Below are positions 1 to 7,393 of a stretch of DNA of 15,744 bases, piece by piece. Both the position numbers and the translations under genes were made by a program. Position 1 is the first letter of the stretch; each line of letters starts with the position of its first letter. The notes beneath the pieces are model-generated. The model did no database searches and was not told where the DNA came from. It was given only the letters and a program-made list of their open reading frames with translations. Source of the DNA: Pseudomonadota bacterium (GTDB taxonomy: Bacteria > Desulfobacterota > Syntrophobacteria > Syntrophobacterales > Syntrophobacteraceae). The DNA is taken from contig JAEZHY010000031.1 of NCBI GenBank assembly GCA_023416335.1, forward strand, positions 1 through 15,744, given 5' to 3'.

Positions 1-174
1 GCCGGGATGACGGGTTGGGGAACTTGGTCGCAAAATGTACGGCAAAATGCTTTGTCTCCATTTGGGCAGCAACCCCCTCCCGGTTGGGAACCCCGTCCCG
101 GCAGGCCGAGTGGTTTCAGCTGTGTATCCTGGCGATCTCCCCGCGGTTCATTCGCTTTTTCTTTTGAGCTTTGC

Positions 175-196
175 GCCCGGATTCAAAAATCCGGGC
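175..196. other. Perfect stem-loop downstream of the YkgJ-family gene
   Basis: Arms GCCCGGATT (175-183) and AATCCGGGC (188-196) form a perfect 9-bp stem with a 4-base loop, about 75 bases past the stop of the minus-strand YkgJ gene. No T-run follows it in either direction, so it is not a textbook intrinsic terminator. It may mark a transcript 3' end or be part of a dispersed palindromic repeat. The rest of 1-272 holds no gene I can support. Confidence 0.45.
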
Positions 197-272
197 CTGC
201 CCGCTTTGGGGTTGGGGAGTGCACAGGGTGGGCATGGGCTCATTTGGCCTTTACCGCAGACCGATCCACCTG

Positions 273-983
273 TCAATAAAGCTCTTCCATCTGGGCCCGA
301 ATGTATCGGAAGGCGAGTTTCAGGAGTTCTTCGCCATTTTCGCGGGCAGCTTGAAGCATTTGCTCGTCAACTTCATAGAATTTCAGCAGCCGGCCGTCTT
401 TCAGGATTTCTTCAAAACGGTCCAGATCGTAAGCCATGAAAAGGATTTTCCCCAATCCCTCGTTCATCGGCGCGCCCGGCTTGAATCTTTTCGGCATTAC
501 CGTCTGGAATTCCTGGTCCATTTCGACGTACTCGGCTACACCCTGGCCTTCCAACCAGTCACTGACCGTCCGGGAAGACCTTTCAAGAAGTCCCTTGCAG
601 CGTTCTTTCCCGGCAATCAGGCGGTATTTCCCGTCCACCGTTGAAAGATCCAGGGGGAACATGCGGCATGCCCAGGGCCGATTCTCATAGACGCTGCATC
701 CAGCCTCCGTCACGAACGGACAGGAAAGCTTCTGTGGGTCCATAAGGAGCTGGACGACGGGAATATTGGCGGTCTTTGCGAGGAAGCTCTGTGTGTACTT
801 TGACAGGAACTCGGAAGACCCTGTCCCGAGGACCTTTCTCAACCGCAAAATGTCGTAAGGAGTCAGGTATATATTGACGTCTCTGCAGCATTGCGTAAAG
901 CACGGCAGGGCATCGTTGCAGTCGAAACAAAAAGAGTCCGGTTCGCTGAGCAGGTTCTCTTCGGATGTGTTGAGTTGATGCAT
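273..983 (-). CDS. YkgJ-family cysteine-cluster protein
   Basis: A 236-residue protein with the arrangement of the YkgJ / Fe-S (zinc) cluster family. An N-terminal cysteine group lies at C19, C22, C28 and C32-C33. A second group lies at C88, C96, C106 and C129, with the family-typical stretch YENRPWACRMFP at about 99-110. The family is presumed to bind a metal or Fe-S cluster, but its biochemical role is unsettled; links to protein modification or cluster handling are inference. No signal peptide or membrane segment is visible, so it should be cytoplasmic. The start ATG at 983 has a GAAGG-type Shine-Dalgarno about 8 bases upstream. Only 13 bases separate it from the preceding small cysteine-rich gene, so the two are very probably co-transcribed. 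A terminator separates the pair from the qmo/hdr genes. The C-terminal 100 residues are helical and charged, with no motif I recognise. Confidence 0.85.
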   Translation of the reverse strand: MHQLNTSEENLLSEPDSFCFDCNDALPCFTQCCRDVNIYLTPYDILRLRKVLGTGSSEFLSKYTQSFLAKTANIPVVQLLMDPQKLSCPFVTEAGCSVYENRPWACRMFPLDLSTVDGKYRLIAGKERCKGLLERSSRTVSDWLEGQGVAEYVEMDQEFQTVMPKRFKPGAPMNEGLGKILFMAYDLDRFEEILKDGRLLKFYEVDEQMLQAARENGEELLKLAFRYIRAQMEELY

Positions 984-996
984 GAGGTTGCCTTCT

Positions 997-1257
997 TTAC
1001 TTCGCGATCAAAGATGTTTCGAAATTCCGGAAATTGGGGCTTCCGGCGATTAGTTTCTCCACTATCGCCATCGAATTCGGGTCGGAACATGCAACAAATT
1101 TGCACTCGCAATTCTTGTTGCATTCCGGACAGTGATAGTTCTCGTCGAGAGTAGCTCCGCACGAACAGAAAGGCTCCAGCACGAGCTGTCCCTCTTCAAT
1201 AGAAGCGAGAAGATAATCGACACCGCGTGATTTCAGGTCCTCAAGCGTAATTGCCAT
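997..1257 (-). CDS. Small cysteine-rich protein, possible metal-binding accessory of the qmo locus
   Basis: An 86-residue protein. The N-terminal 30 residues look helical (MAITLEDLKSRGVDYLLASI). They are followed by a cysteine-dense core: C31-x-C33, C43-x2-C46, C50-x-C52 and C57, with a histidine at 42. This spacing suggests a zinc ribbon or small metal site, but I do not recognise a named family. The start is the ATG at 1257, chosen because TTAGGAGAAATCACG immediately precedes it with a good Shine-Dalgarno; the reading frame stays open upstream to 1320 but without a comparable site. It lies 232 bases beyond the HdrCB-type gene, past its terminator, and 13 bases before the YkgJ gene. Desulfovibrio has a small extra gene, qmoD, after qmoABC. 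This protein could be a positional counterpart, but I cannot show homology. Confidence 0.8.
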   Translation of the reverse strand: MAITLEDLKSRGVDYLLASIEEGQLVLEPFCSCGATLDENYHCPECNKNCECKFVACSDPNSMAIVEKLIAGSPNFRNFETSLIAK

Positions 1258-1423
1258 CGTGATTTCTCCTAAGGTTGAGATGAAAATGCCGCCGTGGCTT
1301 GAGAGCGGGGGGAGCGGCAAGGATTCCTTTGTCTATTTTTGGATCAAGGCTGGTATATCCAATCCTGGTTCAAAAACAAATAGAAATGGACCGGGAATTT
1401 AACTTTATGAAAGAAAGGCGCCT

Positions 1424-1469
1424 GAAAAAACAATGCAGGTCGGGCTGGAAGGACAATCCCGACCTGCAT
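1424..1469 (-). terminator. Rho-independent terminator of the qmoAB-hdrCB unit
   Basis: On the minus strand a perfect 12-bp stem, ATGCAGGTCGGG with CCCGACCTGCAT (1458-1469 and 1433-1444), has a 13-base loop. It is followed by TGTTTTTTC. It starts 21 bases after the Hdr stop codon. This is a strong intrinsic terminator and ends the qmo transcription unit. Confidence 0.9.
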
Positions 1470-1489
1470 GTATTCTTCTCCTGACGGCC

Positions 1490-2650
1490 CTATATGTTGT
1501 CCGCCAGCAGCTCGGAAAGCTCTTTTATTTCGAGTACGTCCTGCTTTTCGAGGCTATTGGAGGCATCCGTCAGCATATTCACGCAATAGGGACATGAGGT
1601 GGCAATAATCTGCGCGCCCCTGTCGACTGCGTCGGTAACCCGGAGTTCGCCAAAACGCTCGCCCAGCGGCACTTCCGCCCATATCCTGCCGCCACCGCCC
1701 GCGCAGCACATGCTCGATTCCCGCGAGCGACCGAGTTCCTTTAATTCCACGCCCGGAATTGCCGCAAGCAGGTCTCTGGGGGCATCGTAGATTCCGCTGT
1801 GGCGCCCGAGGTAGCATGGATCGTGGAAAGCCACCTTCCCGGCCGAGTTTCCCGAAAGATTGATTTTGCCTTCCGCCACGAGTTTTGACAGTATCTCCGT
1901 GTAGTGAAATACCTCCCACTCGGCGCCGAGTTCCTTGTAGTCGTTCTTGAAGCTCCAGAGGCAATGCGGGGACGTGGTGATGATCTTTTGGACCCCCTTG
2001 CCGGCGAAAAGTTCCATATTGCTCCCGGCAAGTTTCTGAAAGAGTTCCTCGTCTCCGATCTTCCGCATACTCTCGCCGCAGCAGCTCTCATCGGTGCCGA
2101 TAACGCCGAAGTTCACTCCACCTTTTATGAGCAGCTTCGCAATGCTTTTGGCGATCTTCATGCTGCGCGGATCGTAACATGAGTGACAGCAGACGAAGAG
2201 GAGGTACTCCGTATCCGGGCCGAATTGGGGAATGTCCAATCCTTCCTGCCACTGAGTCCTTTTCTCTCGGGGACCCGACCACGGATTGCCGTTGGCATGG
2301 GCGCTGCCCAGAATCGGACGCAGCCCCGCCGGGGGCATTCCGCCGCCCACAATGCTTGCGCGCATTGCGCGGACGTTATCGATAATTTTTACGCCGCGAG
2401 GGCAGTTCTTCTGGCACATTCCGCAGGTCGAACAAGCGAAGAGGATGCTTTCCTCCTCGAAACCTTCGATTCCCATCTGACCGAGTCGCTGCATGTGCCG
2501 GATGTTGAAATCCTCGCTCGTCTGCCCCGGAACCTGGCGCCATGGGCAGAGGTTGGTGCAAAGACCGCACTGCATGCACCAGTTCAGCGTCTCTGCGCCC
2601 ATCTCCGTTATATAGTCCCTCATCTCCAGGAGGATATTCTTCGGTTCCAT
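1490..2650 (-). CDS. HdrC-HdrB fusion (HdrD-like) iron-sulfur protein in the qmoC position
   Basis: A 386-residue protein combining two heterodisulfide-reductase modules. The N-terminal HdrC part carries two classic [4Fe-4S] ferredoxin motifs: C25-x2-C28-x2-C31-x3-C35-P and C73-x2-C76-x2-C79-x3-C83-P. The HdrB part has two CCG domains. The second is canonical: C279-x35-C315-C316-x36-C353-x2-C356. The first has C154, C190-C191 and C230, but serine 227 stands where the first cysteine of the last CxxC is expected. No transmembrane helix is visible, so it is predicted to be cytoplasmic. It follows qmoB by 53 bases, occupying the position where QmoC (an HdrC/HdrE membrane fusion) sits in Desulfovibrio. 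The start ATG at 2650 is preferred because AAGGAG lies 5 bases upstream; a TTG at 2707 would extend it by 19 residues with a poorer site. Likely role: accepting or donating electrons with QmoAB for APS reduction. HdrBC genes replacing qmoC are known in Gram-positive sulfate reducers. Confidence 0.88.
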   Translation of the reverse strand: MEPKNILLEMRDYITEMGAETLNWCMQCGLCTNLCPWRQVPGQTSEDFNIRHMQRLGQMGIEGFEEESILFACSTCGMCQKNCPRGVKIIDNVRAMRASIVGGGMPPAGLRPILGSAHANGNPWSGPREKRTQWQEGLDIPQFGPDTEYLLFVCCHSCYDPRSMKIAKSIAKLLIKGGVNFGVIGTDESCCGESMRKIGDEELFQKLAGSNMELFAGKGVQKIITTSPHCLWSFKNDYKELGAEWEVFHYTEILSKLVAEGKINLSGNSAGKVAFHDPCYLGRHSGIYDAPRDLLAAIPGVELKELGRSRESSMCCAGGGGRIWAEVPLGERFGELRVTDAVDRGAQIIATSCPYCVNMLTDASNSLEKQDVLEIKELSELLADNI

Positions 2651-2703
2651 CGCTGCTCCTTCTATACTGGGTTTCAGCCGCAAAAGCCTGCACGGTCGAG
2701 ATA

Positions 2704-4920
2704 TCAATATCCCTTGTAAGGATTGGGACCGAGTCCCTGCAGGGTTTCGGCAAAGCCGTCGAGGATCTCCGGAATTCTGCTGTAATCGGCGATCGAAATC
2801 TGTTCCAGCCGAACGCGTTCCGATTCCAGCACAAGCCGATTGAGTGTTTCCTGGATCTTGGTCATCCTGATATTCGCGAGTTCACTGCCCTTGATGAAAT
2901 GGCACTGGTAGTCGTCGCCGTGCCTGCACCCGAGAAGGAGGATGCCGTCGATCCCTTTCGAGAGCGCGTCCGCAATCCAGACCAGGTTCATCGATCCCAG
3001 GCAGCGCACAGGGATGAACCTGACCCACGGATTGTAGGAAAGGTGCTGTATCCCTGCCATATCGAGCGCGGGATAGGCGTCGTTCTCGCAGGTCAGGACG
3101 AGAATTCTCGGTTTCTCGTCGTACTCATCGGGAACGTTAATGTTTTTGATCATGTTCCCGATCATGCCTACGGAGTAGTTTTTGAAGGAGATGATCCTCT
3201 CCGGGCATGCTCCCATGCAAACCCCGCATCTTCGGCAGCGGGTGGGGTTGGGGAGGGGATTGGCCTTTTCGTCTTCGTTGATCGCGCCGAACGGGCATTC
3301 TTCCGTACACCGCTTACACTGGGTACAGCGCTGCATGAAGAACTCGGGATAGCTCCGGTCTCCGGAGCGGGGATGGACCGCCTTGCCCTGCGAGGCCATC
3401 TCCACGCACTGGATCGCTTTAAGGGCGGCTCCCATTGCATCGTTCTGCGCCCGTTCATAATCCATGGGGGCGCGAACAGAACCCGCCGGATAGATTCCGG
3501 TGCGTCGGGATTCATAGGGGAAGCAGATGAAATGGGAATCGGGGAAACCATATTGCAGGGCCGGAAGTTCGGGACCCTGTCTATACTTCAGGTTGAGAAG
3601 GTTCGATACGAGAATTGTGTCCGGAGGGGCCGACGGCTCCTCTTCGCCTTCTTTGGGTGCCTGTGCCTTGAACGGTTCTCCGAAAGCCGTCGTCGGGACC
3701 ATTCCCGTCATCAGGACGACCAGGTCCACGCTTTCGGACATTATGGGTGCACGCGTGAGGACGTCGTCCGAAGTGATCACGAAGCTCCCCGAACCGTCGT
3801 CGTCAACCCCGGTAACCGTGCCGCGCACGAAGATGACTCCGTCTTTTTGGAGCTGTTTGTAGAGCAGTTCGTGGCTTCCGGTCGATCGCATGTCTTTGTA
3901 GAAGACATAGACGGGGATCTGCGGATCGGACGATTTGAAGTACTTGGCCATCTTGAGCGATTCGACACAGCACGCTGAAGAGCAGTAGGGCAGGTGGTCG
4001 GGGTCCCGGGAACCCGCGCAGAGGATGAAAGCCGCGCTTTTAATCGGCTGACCGTTTGAAGGCCTTTTCACCTCGCCTGCCTTAAACATGGCTTCCAGGT
4101 CCCGGGCGGTAATAACGTCGGGTGAAGCGCCGTATCCAAGACCAGCCAACTTTGAGGCATCATAAGGAACAGAACCGGTCGCAAGAATTACCGAACCGAC
4201 CCGCTCGGATTTTGTCGACCCGCTCTGCTGAATTTCCACGTCGAACATACAGGGCGCTCCCGAAATGGAGGCGACCTGCGCTCCGGTATAGACCGTCACG
4301 TTCGTTTTGCCGGTCAGGGCGGCGATGATGGAATCCGTATCGGCCTGTCGAGGTTCTTCATACGGAGGTTCGGAGGGTGGAAGCAGGTGCACACGGTTCA
4401 AATAGCCTCCCAGCTTCTCTTCCTTTTCCACGAGGACGACTTCGTATCCAGCGTCAGCAGCTTCCGCCGCAGCCGTGATCCCCGTTAAGCCTCCTCCCAC
4501 AACCAGAATGCGCTTGCTGAGGTTTTCCGCTTCGAAGGGCTGCGGCGTCTCTGACTCTCTTGCCCTGACGATGCCCATCCTGAGCGCGTCCTGAGCCATC
4601 ATGACAGTGTCCTCTTCACCGGACGGCTGCGACCATGCCACCTGTTCGCGCAGATTGACCCTTTCGACTATCCGGTCTGAAGGAAACGTAAAAACATCAG
4701 CCATCACACGGCCCGAACACGCGGCAATAACCGCATGGCTGACTCCATCCTGTTCAATGTCCGCCGTGATTCGGGAAACAGCCTCGGATCCGCACAAGAA
4801 GGGATCGCGGCGGCAGACCGCAGCCTTGTATTCGTCAGCTACCGCTGAAAGGGCATCCAGGTCGATGCTGTCCCCGATCCCGCAGCCGGAACAAATGTAT
4901 ACGCCGATTTTCTTTTCCAT
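2704..4920 (-). CDS. qmoB: QmoB, HdrA/MvhD-type flavin and FeS subunit of the quinone-interacting oxidoreductase
   Basis: 738 residues, close to the usual QmoB length. An N-terminal HdrA-like segment has C10/C13. It is followed by an FAD-binding dinucleotide fold with VVGGGLTG at 140-147. The HdrA signature CAGSRD is at 301-306, with C313 and C317-C318 just after. Two [4Fe-4S] ferredoxin motifs occur at C532-x2-C535-x2-C538-x3-C542 and C562-x2-C565-x2-C568-x3-C572. The C-terminal 130 residues form an MvhD-type domain with C611, C640, C665 and C673. In characterised Qmo complexes this subunit passes electrons towards AprAB. The start is set by AGGAGG six bases before the ATG. That site lies inside the last qmoA codons; the two genes are 3 bases apart and probably translationally coupled. 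Confidence 0.95.
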   Translation of the reverse strand: MEKKIGVYICSGCGIGDSIDLDALSAVADEYKAAVCRRDPFLCGSEAVSRITADIEQDGVSHAVIAACSGRVMADVFTFPSDRIVERVNLREQVAWSQPSGEEDTVMMAQDALRMGIVRARESETPQPFEAENLSKRILVVGGGLTGITAAAEAADAGYEVVLVEKEEKLGGYLNRVHLLPPSEPPYEEPRQADTDSIIAALTGKTNVTVYTGAQVASISGAPCMFDVEIQQSGSTKSERVGSVILATGSVPYDASKLAGLGYGASPDVITARDLEAMFKAGEVKRPSNGQPIKSAAFILCAGSRDPDHLPYCSSACCVESLKMAKYFKSSDPQIPVYVFYKDMRSTGSHELLYKQLQKDGVIFVRGTVTGVDDDGSGSFVITSDDVLTRAPIMSESVDLVVLMTGMVPTTAFGEPFKAQAPKEGEEEPSAPPDTILVSNLLNLKYRQGPELPALQYGFPDSHFICFPYESRRTGIYPAGSVRAPMDYERAQNDAMGAALKAIQCVEMASQGKAVHPRSGDRSYPEFFMQRCTQCKRCTEECPFGAINEDEKANPLPNPTRCRRCGVCMGACPERIISFKNYSVGMIGNMIKNINVPDEYDEKPRILVLTCENDAYPALDMAGIQHLSYNPWVRFIPVRCLGSMNLVWIADALSKGIDGILLLGCRHGDDYQCHFIKGSELANIRMTKIQETLNRLVLESERVRLEQISIADYSRIPEILDGFAETLQGLGPNPYKGY

Positions 4921-4923
4921 CTG

Positions 4924-6183
4924 CTACCTCCTGCACGCCTGGATGGCTTTGAGTACGGCCGCCGTCGCATCCTGAACGCTCGAAGCGACATCCGCGGACT
5001 TCTTTGTGCAGCCCGCGCCGATTATGCCCGGGGTCGAACCGTTTGCCGTGACGAAACCGAAGTCGTCGTAGGCGACCTCGGCGGGGATCCTGTCCGTTGC
5101 GGTGCTGGGAACCATGCCCGTGGCCAGAACGACCATGTCGAATTCATCCTTGAGAATCTTGCCGGTGGCCTGGTCTTCAGCCTGAACGACCGTCATTCCG
5201 GTCTGTGGATTCCGGGTGATTTCGCCCGCCTTTCCCTTTACCAGGGTGACCCTTTCGTCGGCCTGAACCTTGTTGAAAAAAGCTTCATACCGGCCCGGCG
5301 TTCTTATATCGATGTAGAAGATGGAAACGCGTGCTTCCGGGTCCTGCTCCAACAGATATGTGGCCTGTTTGAGTGAGGCGAGACAGCATACCCCGGAGCA
5401 GTAGGGGAGGTTGTTTTCGTCTCTCGATCCGGCACATTGAATGAAGGCGATTTTCTTGACCAGTTGCCCATCCGAAGGTCTGGCGACAACGCCCTTTGTC
5501 GGCCCATTGGCCGATGCAAGCCGCTCGAAAACGACATTCGGGACGACATCACCGGAGGTTTCGTAGTAGGGAATGCCCGATGGATTGAACGGTTGCCAGC
5601 CGGTTGCCCAAATAATTGCGCCGGCTTTGATTTCTTCGGTCCGGGGCTTCATGGAAAGATCCACGGCCCCGTATGGGCAGGCCGCTTTTATTGCATCCGC
5701 TTCGGGGGTTCCGATCACCTCCGGAGCGATCACATAACGCATTGGAAATGCGAATTCATGGGGAAGGTACGCGGCCTTTACTCTGCTCAAATCGTAATCG
5801 AACGAATTGGGTATTTCCGTTTCGGCGGATTTTGTGCATTCCCCGCAGGCGGTACATTTATCGTTTACGTAACGAGGGCTTACGCTGATTTCAACTGTGA
5901 AATCACCGGCTTTGCCTTCGATTTTTTCCACCTGCGCCATTGTCAGAACACGTATGAGGGGATTGTTCCTGATGCGGCGAAAGTTGATTTCCAGGCCGCA
6001 TTGGGGAGGGCACAACTTCGGAAAGTACTTGTTCATCCGTACAACCCGACCTCCGAGCCAGGGCTCACGTTCGACAAGGACTACGCTGAAACCGGCTTCG
6101 GCCGCCTCCGCCGCAGCGCTCAGACCCGTCATACCGCCGCCTGCGACCAGAATGGTCCGTTTGCCATCTTGAGCATCAGCCAT
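4924..6183 (-). CDS. qmoA: QmoA, HdrA-like flavoprotein subunit of the quinone-interacting oxidoreductase
   Basis: 419 residues, matching QmoA. The N-terminal FAD-binding motif is VAGGGMTG at 13-20, with the second half of the Rossmann fold ending in an acidic ERE at 38-40. Cysteines C58 and C62 (CPPQC) and a C110-x2-C113-x2-C116 group resemble HdrA FeS ligands. The CAGSRD signature is at 250-255, followed by C262 and C266-C267. A C-terminal ATGMVPS segment and GIIGAGC complete the disulfide-oxidoreductase-like fold. QmoA and QmoB form the cytoplasmic electron-transfer module delivering electrons to APS reductase. GGAGG lies six bases upstream of the ATG at 6183. The gene opens the qmoAB-hdrCB unit, after a 574-bp spacer from the two-heme cytochrome. 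Confidence 0.95.
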   Translation of the reverse strand: MADAQDGKRTILVAGGGMTGLSAAAEAAEAGFSVVLVEREPWLGGRVVRMNKYFPKLCPPQCGLEINFRRIRNNPLIRVLTMAQVEKIEGKAGDFTVEISVSPRYVNDKCTACGECTKSAETEIPNSFDYDLSRVKAAYLPHEFAFPMRYVIAPEVIGTPEADAIKAACPYGAVDLSMKPRTEEIKAGAIIWATGWQPFNPSGIPYYETSGDVVPNVVFERLASANGPTKGVVARPSDGQLVKKIAFIQCAGSRDENNLPYCSGVCCLASLKQATYLLEQDPEARVSIFYIDIRTPGRYEAFFNKVQADERVTLVKGKAGEITRNPQTGMTVVQAEDQATGKILKDEFDMVVLATGMVPSTATDRIPAEVAYDDFGFVTANGSTPGIIGAGCTKKSADVASSVQDATAAVLKAIQACRR

Positions 6184-6438
6184 ATGATTCCTCCAATCGG
6201 TATCGGTTCAGAAATTTCCGGAATAGTCCGGAATTGGAAAACTCTTTTGATTGCACACGGAAAAGCGAAAACCGGAGGATGGAGAGCGATCTTCAAGTCG
6301 GAGAAAACAGTCTCGCTTAACAATTCCCGACGATCCGGAGATGGATGGAACCTCCGGTCACAGCCAATGCACAGAGCGTCGAACGGAGTGGATTAAGAGT
6401 TCGCTCTAATCCCAGATAGAAAACCAACAAGACGTTCG

Positions 6439-6467
6439 ACAATAACTCTAAAAGGATTTTTTTCCAA
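6439..6467 (-). promoter_or_regulatory. Possible sigma70-type promoter for qmoA
   Basis: On the minus strand TTGGAA, a 17-base spacer and TATTGT each match the -35 and -10 consensus at four of six positions. Transcription would start near 6432, giving a leader of about 250 bases before qmoA. The -10 overlaps one arm of the GTCGAACG/CGTTCGAC inverted repeat. It was chosen by eye as the best match in the spacer and is not strong. Confidence 0.35.
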
Positions 6468-6500
6468 TTGAAAATGGCGCTGACAACATCAGGCGAGAAA

Positions 6501-6541
6501 AGAGTCGCTTCCCACTTCGAAGGAAGTGAAATAGCGACTCT
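6501..6541 (-). terminator. Stem-loop, possible terminator of the cytochrome unit
   Basis: The outer arms AGAGTCGCT / AGCGACTCT form a perfect 9-bp stem. Inside, separated by a small internal loop, CACTTC / GAAGTG forms a further 6-bp stem. On the minus strand it runs into CTTTTC, a short T-run, so termination is plausible but probably weak. It lies about 220 bases past the two-heme gene. Confidence 0.4.
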
Positions 6542-6600
6542 GATCGACTATGGCGAGTTCAGGTCAATATTTGCAGATCCAGGGTGGTTAGGCGAGATTT

Positions 6601-6633
6601 GGCCGGCTGACGCGTTTGCCTGATCAGCCGGCC
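6601..6633. other. Perfect 10-bp GC-rich stem-loop
   Basis: Arms GGCCGGCTGA (6601-6610) and TCAGCCGGCC (6624-6633) pair perfectly around a 13-base loop. No T-run follows in either direction. It could protect an RNA 3' end, be part of a small RNA, or serve as an operator. Confidence 0.5.
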
Positions 6634-6685
6634 CCGCTGTCATAATCAGGTTGGGGGATCATTGATCCGGCTAAAACTTTGGAAG

Positions 6686-6720
6686 GCAGGGGATCGTTTG
6701 TGGAATCATCCCCCGCCTGC
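6686..6720 (-). other. Stem-loop immediately downstream of the two-heme gene
   Basis: GCAGG...GGAT (6686-6694) pairs with ATCC...CCTGC, ending at 6720, giving about nine pairs with a bulge. It starts 37 bases past the stop of the two-heme cytochrome on the minus strand. Only CTTCC follows, so it is a weak candidate for transcript termination or 3' stabilisation. Confidence 0.35.
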
Positions 6721-6757
6721 TCAAGACATCAGATTTGATGTAACCCGGAATCAGTCA

Positions 6758-7393
6758 TCAATCATCCTGTTCGGAGCTTCCGGCTGATTTGCCGCCGCCG
6801 GCGATTTTATTTTCCGGGTTGGCATTCTGATTCTTGGTGGCTTTGCCGCCTCGTGCGGTCCGTATTCCTGCCTTTCCCTTCGCGGTCTTGGGCGGAGGGT
6901 TCCCGTTTCCATACATCCCGGAGATTGCCGGGTGTCCGGGCGGGGTTACTCCGGTTCTGCCGTCGCTGTGGCATTTGGCGCAAACCGTGCCGTTGCCGGC
7001 TGCAGCCGTGGCCGTCTTTGTGGTTCCTGCGGAGGTCCCGGCGGAAGCGGTGGCTGCCGCACCGGCTGAAGGGGCGGGAGCTATGCCTAAACGTATAGGC
7101 TGCGAGGGAGTTGCCGGAGCAGCCGGAGCAGCCGGAGCTGCCGGAGCTGAAGTTGCCGGAGCGGCCGCCGTAGAGGTCGAAGTGCTCGGAGCGGCAACCA
7201 GCCCCATTCTGACGTGCGTCGGTGTGGCCGGCGGTGTCCCGCTTCGCCCGTCCGCATGGCACGACGCGCATACATTGGCCGCACGTGCGGAATCAAGTCC
7301 GCAGCCGGGCAGAATCAACAGCGCCGCGAGCGCGGTGCACAGGATGAAAGATGCGATTGCTTTGCCTTGCGTGGATGATTTTCCCGTCGTCAT
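6758..7393 (-). CDS. Two-heme low-complexity c-type cytochrome, probable lipoprotein
   Basis: 211 residues with two CxxCH heme-attachment motifs, CASCH (42-46) and CAKCH (138-142). The N-terminus is a basic start, a hydrophobic stretch at about 12-29, then LPGC at 28-31, which resembles a lipobox. A signal-peptidase-I site after ARA (36-38) is the alternative. Both heme segments continue with DGR-(S/T)-G and a TPP-containing tail, so the two units look like an internal duplication. Between them lies an Ala/Pro/Thr/Ser linker (about 68-135). The last 45 residues are Gly/Lys/Asn-rich and look disordered. I know of no named family for this architecture. It should sit outside the cytoplasmic membrane. 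It follows the seven-heme gene by 135 bases on the same strand. A TAGGA Shine-Dalgarno precedes the ATG by about 9 bases. Confidence 0.85.
   Translation of the reverse strand: MTTGKSSTQGKAIASFILCTALAALLILPGCGLDSARAANVCASCHADGRSGTPPATPTHVRMGLVAAPSTSTSTAAAPATSAPAAPAAPAAPATPSQPIRLGIAPAPSAGAAATASAGTSAGTTKTATAAAGNGTVCAKCHSDGRTGVTPPGHPAISGMYGNGNPPPKTAKGKAGIRTARGGKATKNQNANPENKIAGGGKSAGSSEQDD
7113..7163 (-). repeat. Tandem 9-bp repeats coding the Ala-Ala-Pro linker
   Basis: On the plus strand GCCGGAGCW occurs four times without a gap (7113-7148), then once more after a 6-base interruption (7155-7163). Read on the minus strand it encodes the repeated Ala-Pro-Ala of the linker in the two-heme cytochrome. 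The nine-base period keeps the frame, so copy number can change linker length without breaking the gene. Confidence 0.9.

Larger units (their letters stand above)
6184..6757. other. 574-bp non-coding spacer rich in inverted repeats
   Basis: I see no credible gene here on either strand. The stretch holds a possible qmoA promoter (6439-6467). Inverted repeats lie at 6378-6385 with 6433-6440 (GTCGAACG / CGTTCGAC), 6373-6378 with 6402-6407, 6501-6541, 6601-6633, 6656-6668 (GGATCATTGATCC) and 6686-6720. The right-hand hairpins lie just after the two-heme gene and could end its transcript. The left part is probably the qmoA leader. Confidence 0.6.

Noticed and set aside
1..22. CCGGGATGACGG at the left edge, resembling a widespread proteobacterial intergenic repeat end
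   Set aside because: Only one partial copy is visible at the window edge; no partner arm can be shown, so it is not called as a repeat.
1258..1320. Upstream extension of the small cysteine-rich protein
   Set aside because: The ATG at 1257 has TTAGGAG just upstream inside the extension, so the extension is leader, not coding.
2651..2707. TTG start giving the HdrC-HdrB protein 19 extra residues and overlapping the qmoB stop
   Set aside because: The extension is unlike an HdrC N-terminus, and the ATG at 2650 has a clearly better Shine-Dalgarno at the right distance.
2542..3978. A 478-codon open frame on the plus strand
   Set aside because: It lies wholly antisense to qmoB and the start of the Hdr gene, whose proteins are unmistakable. 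Its translation resembles no protein and it is explained by GC-rich codon bias.
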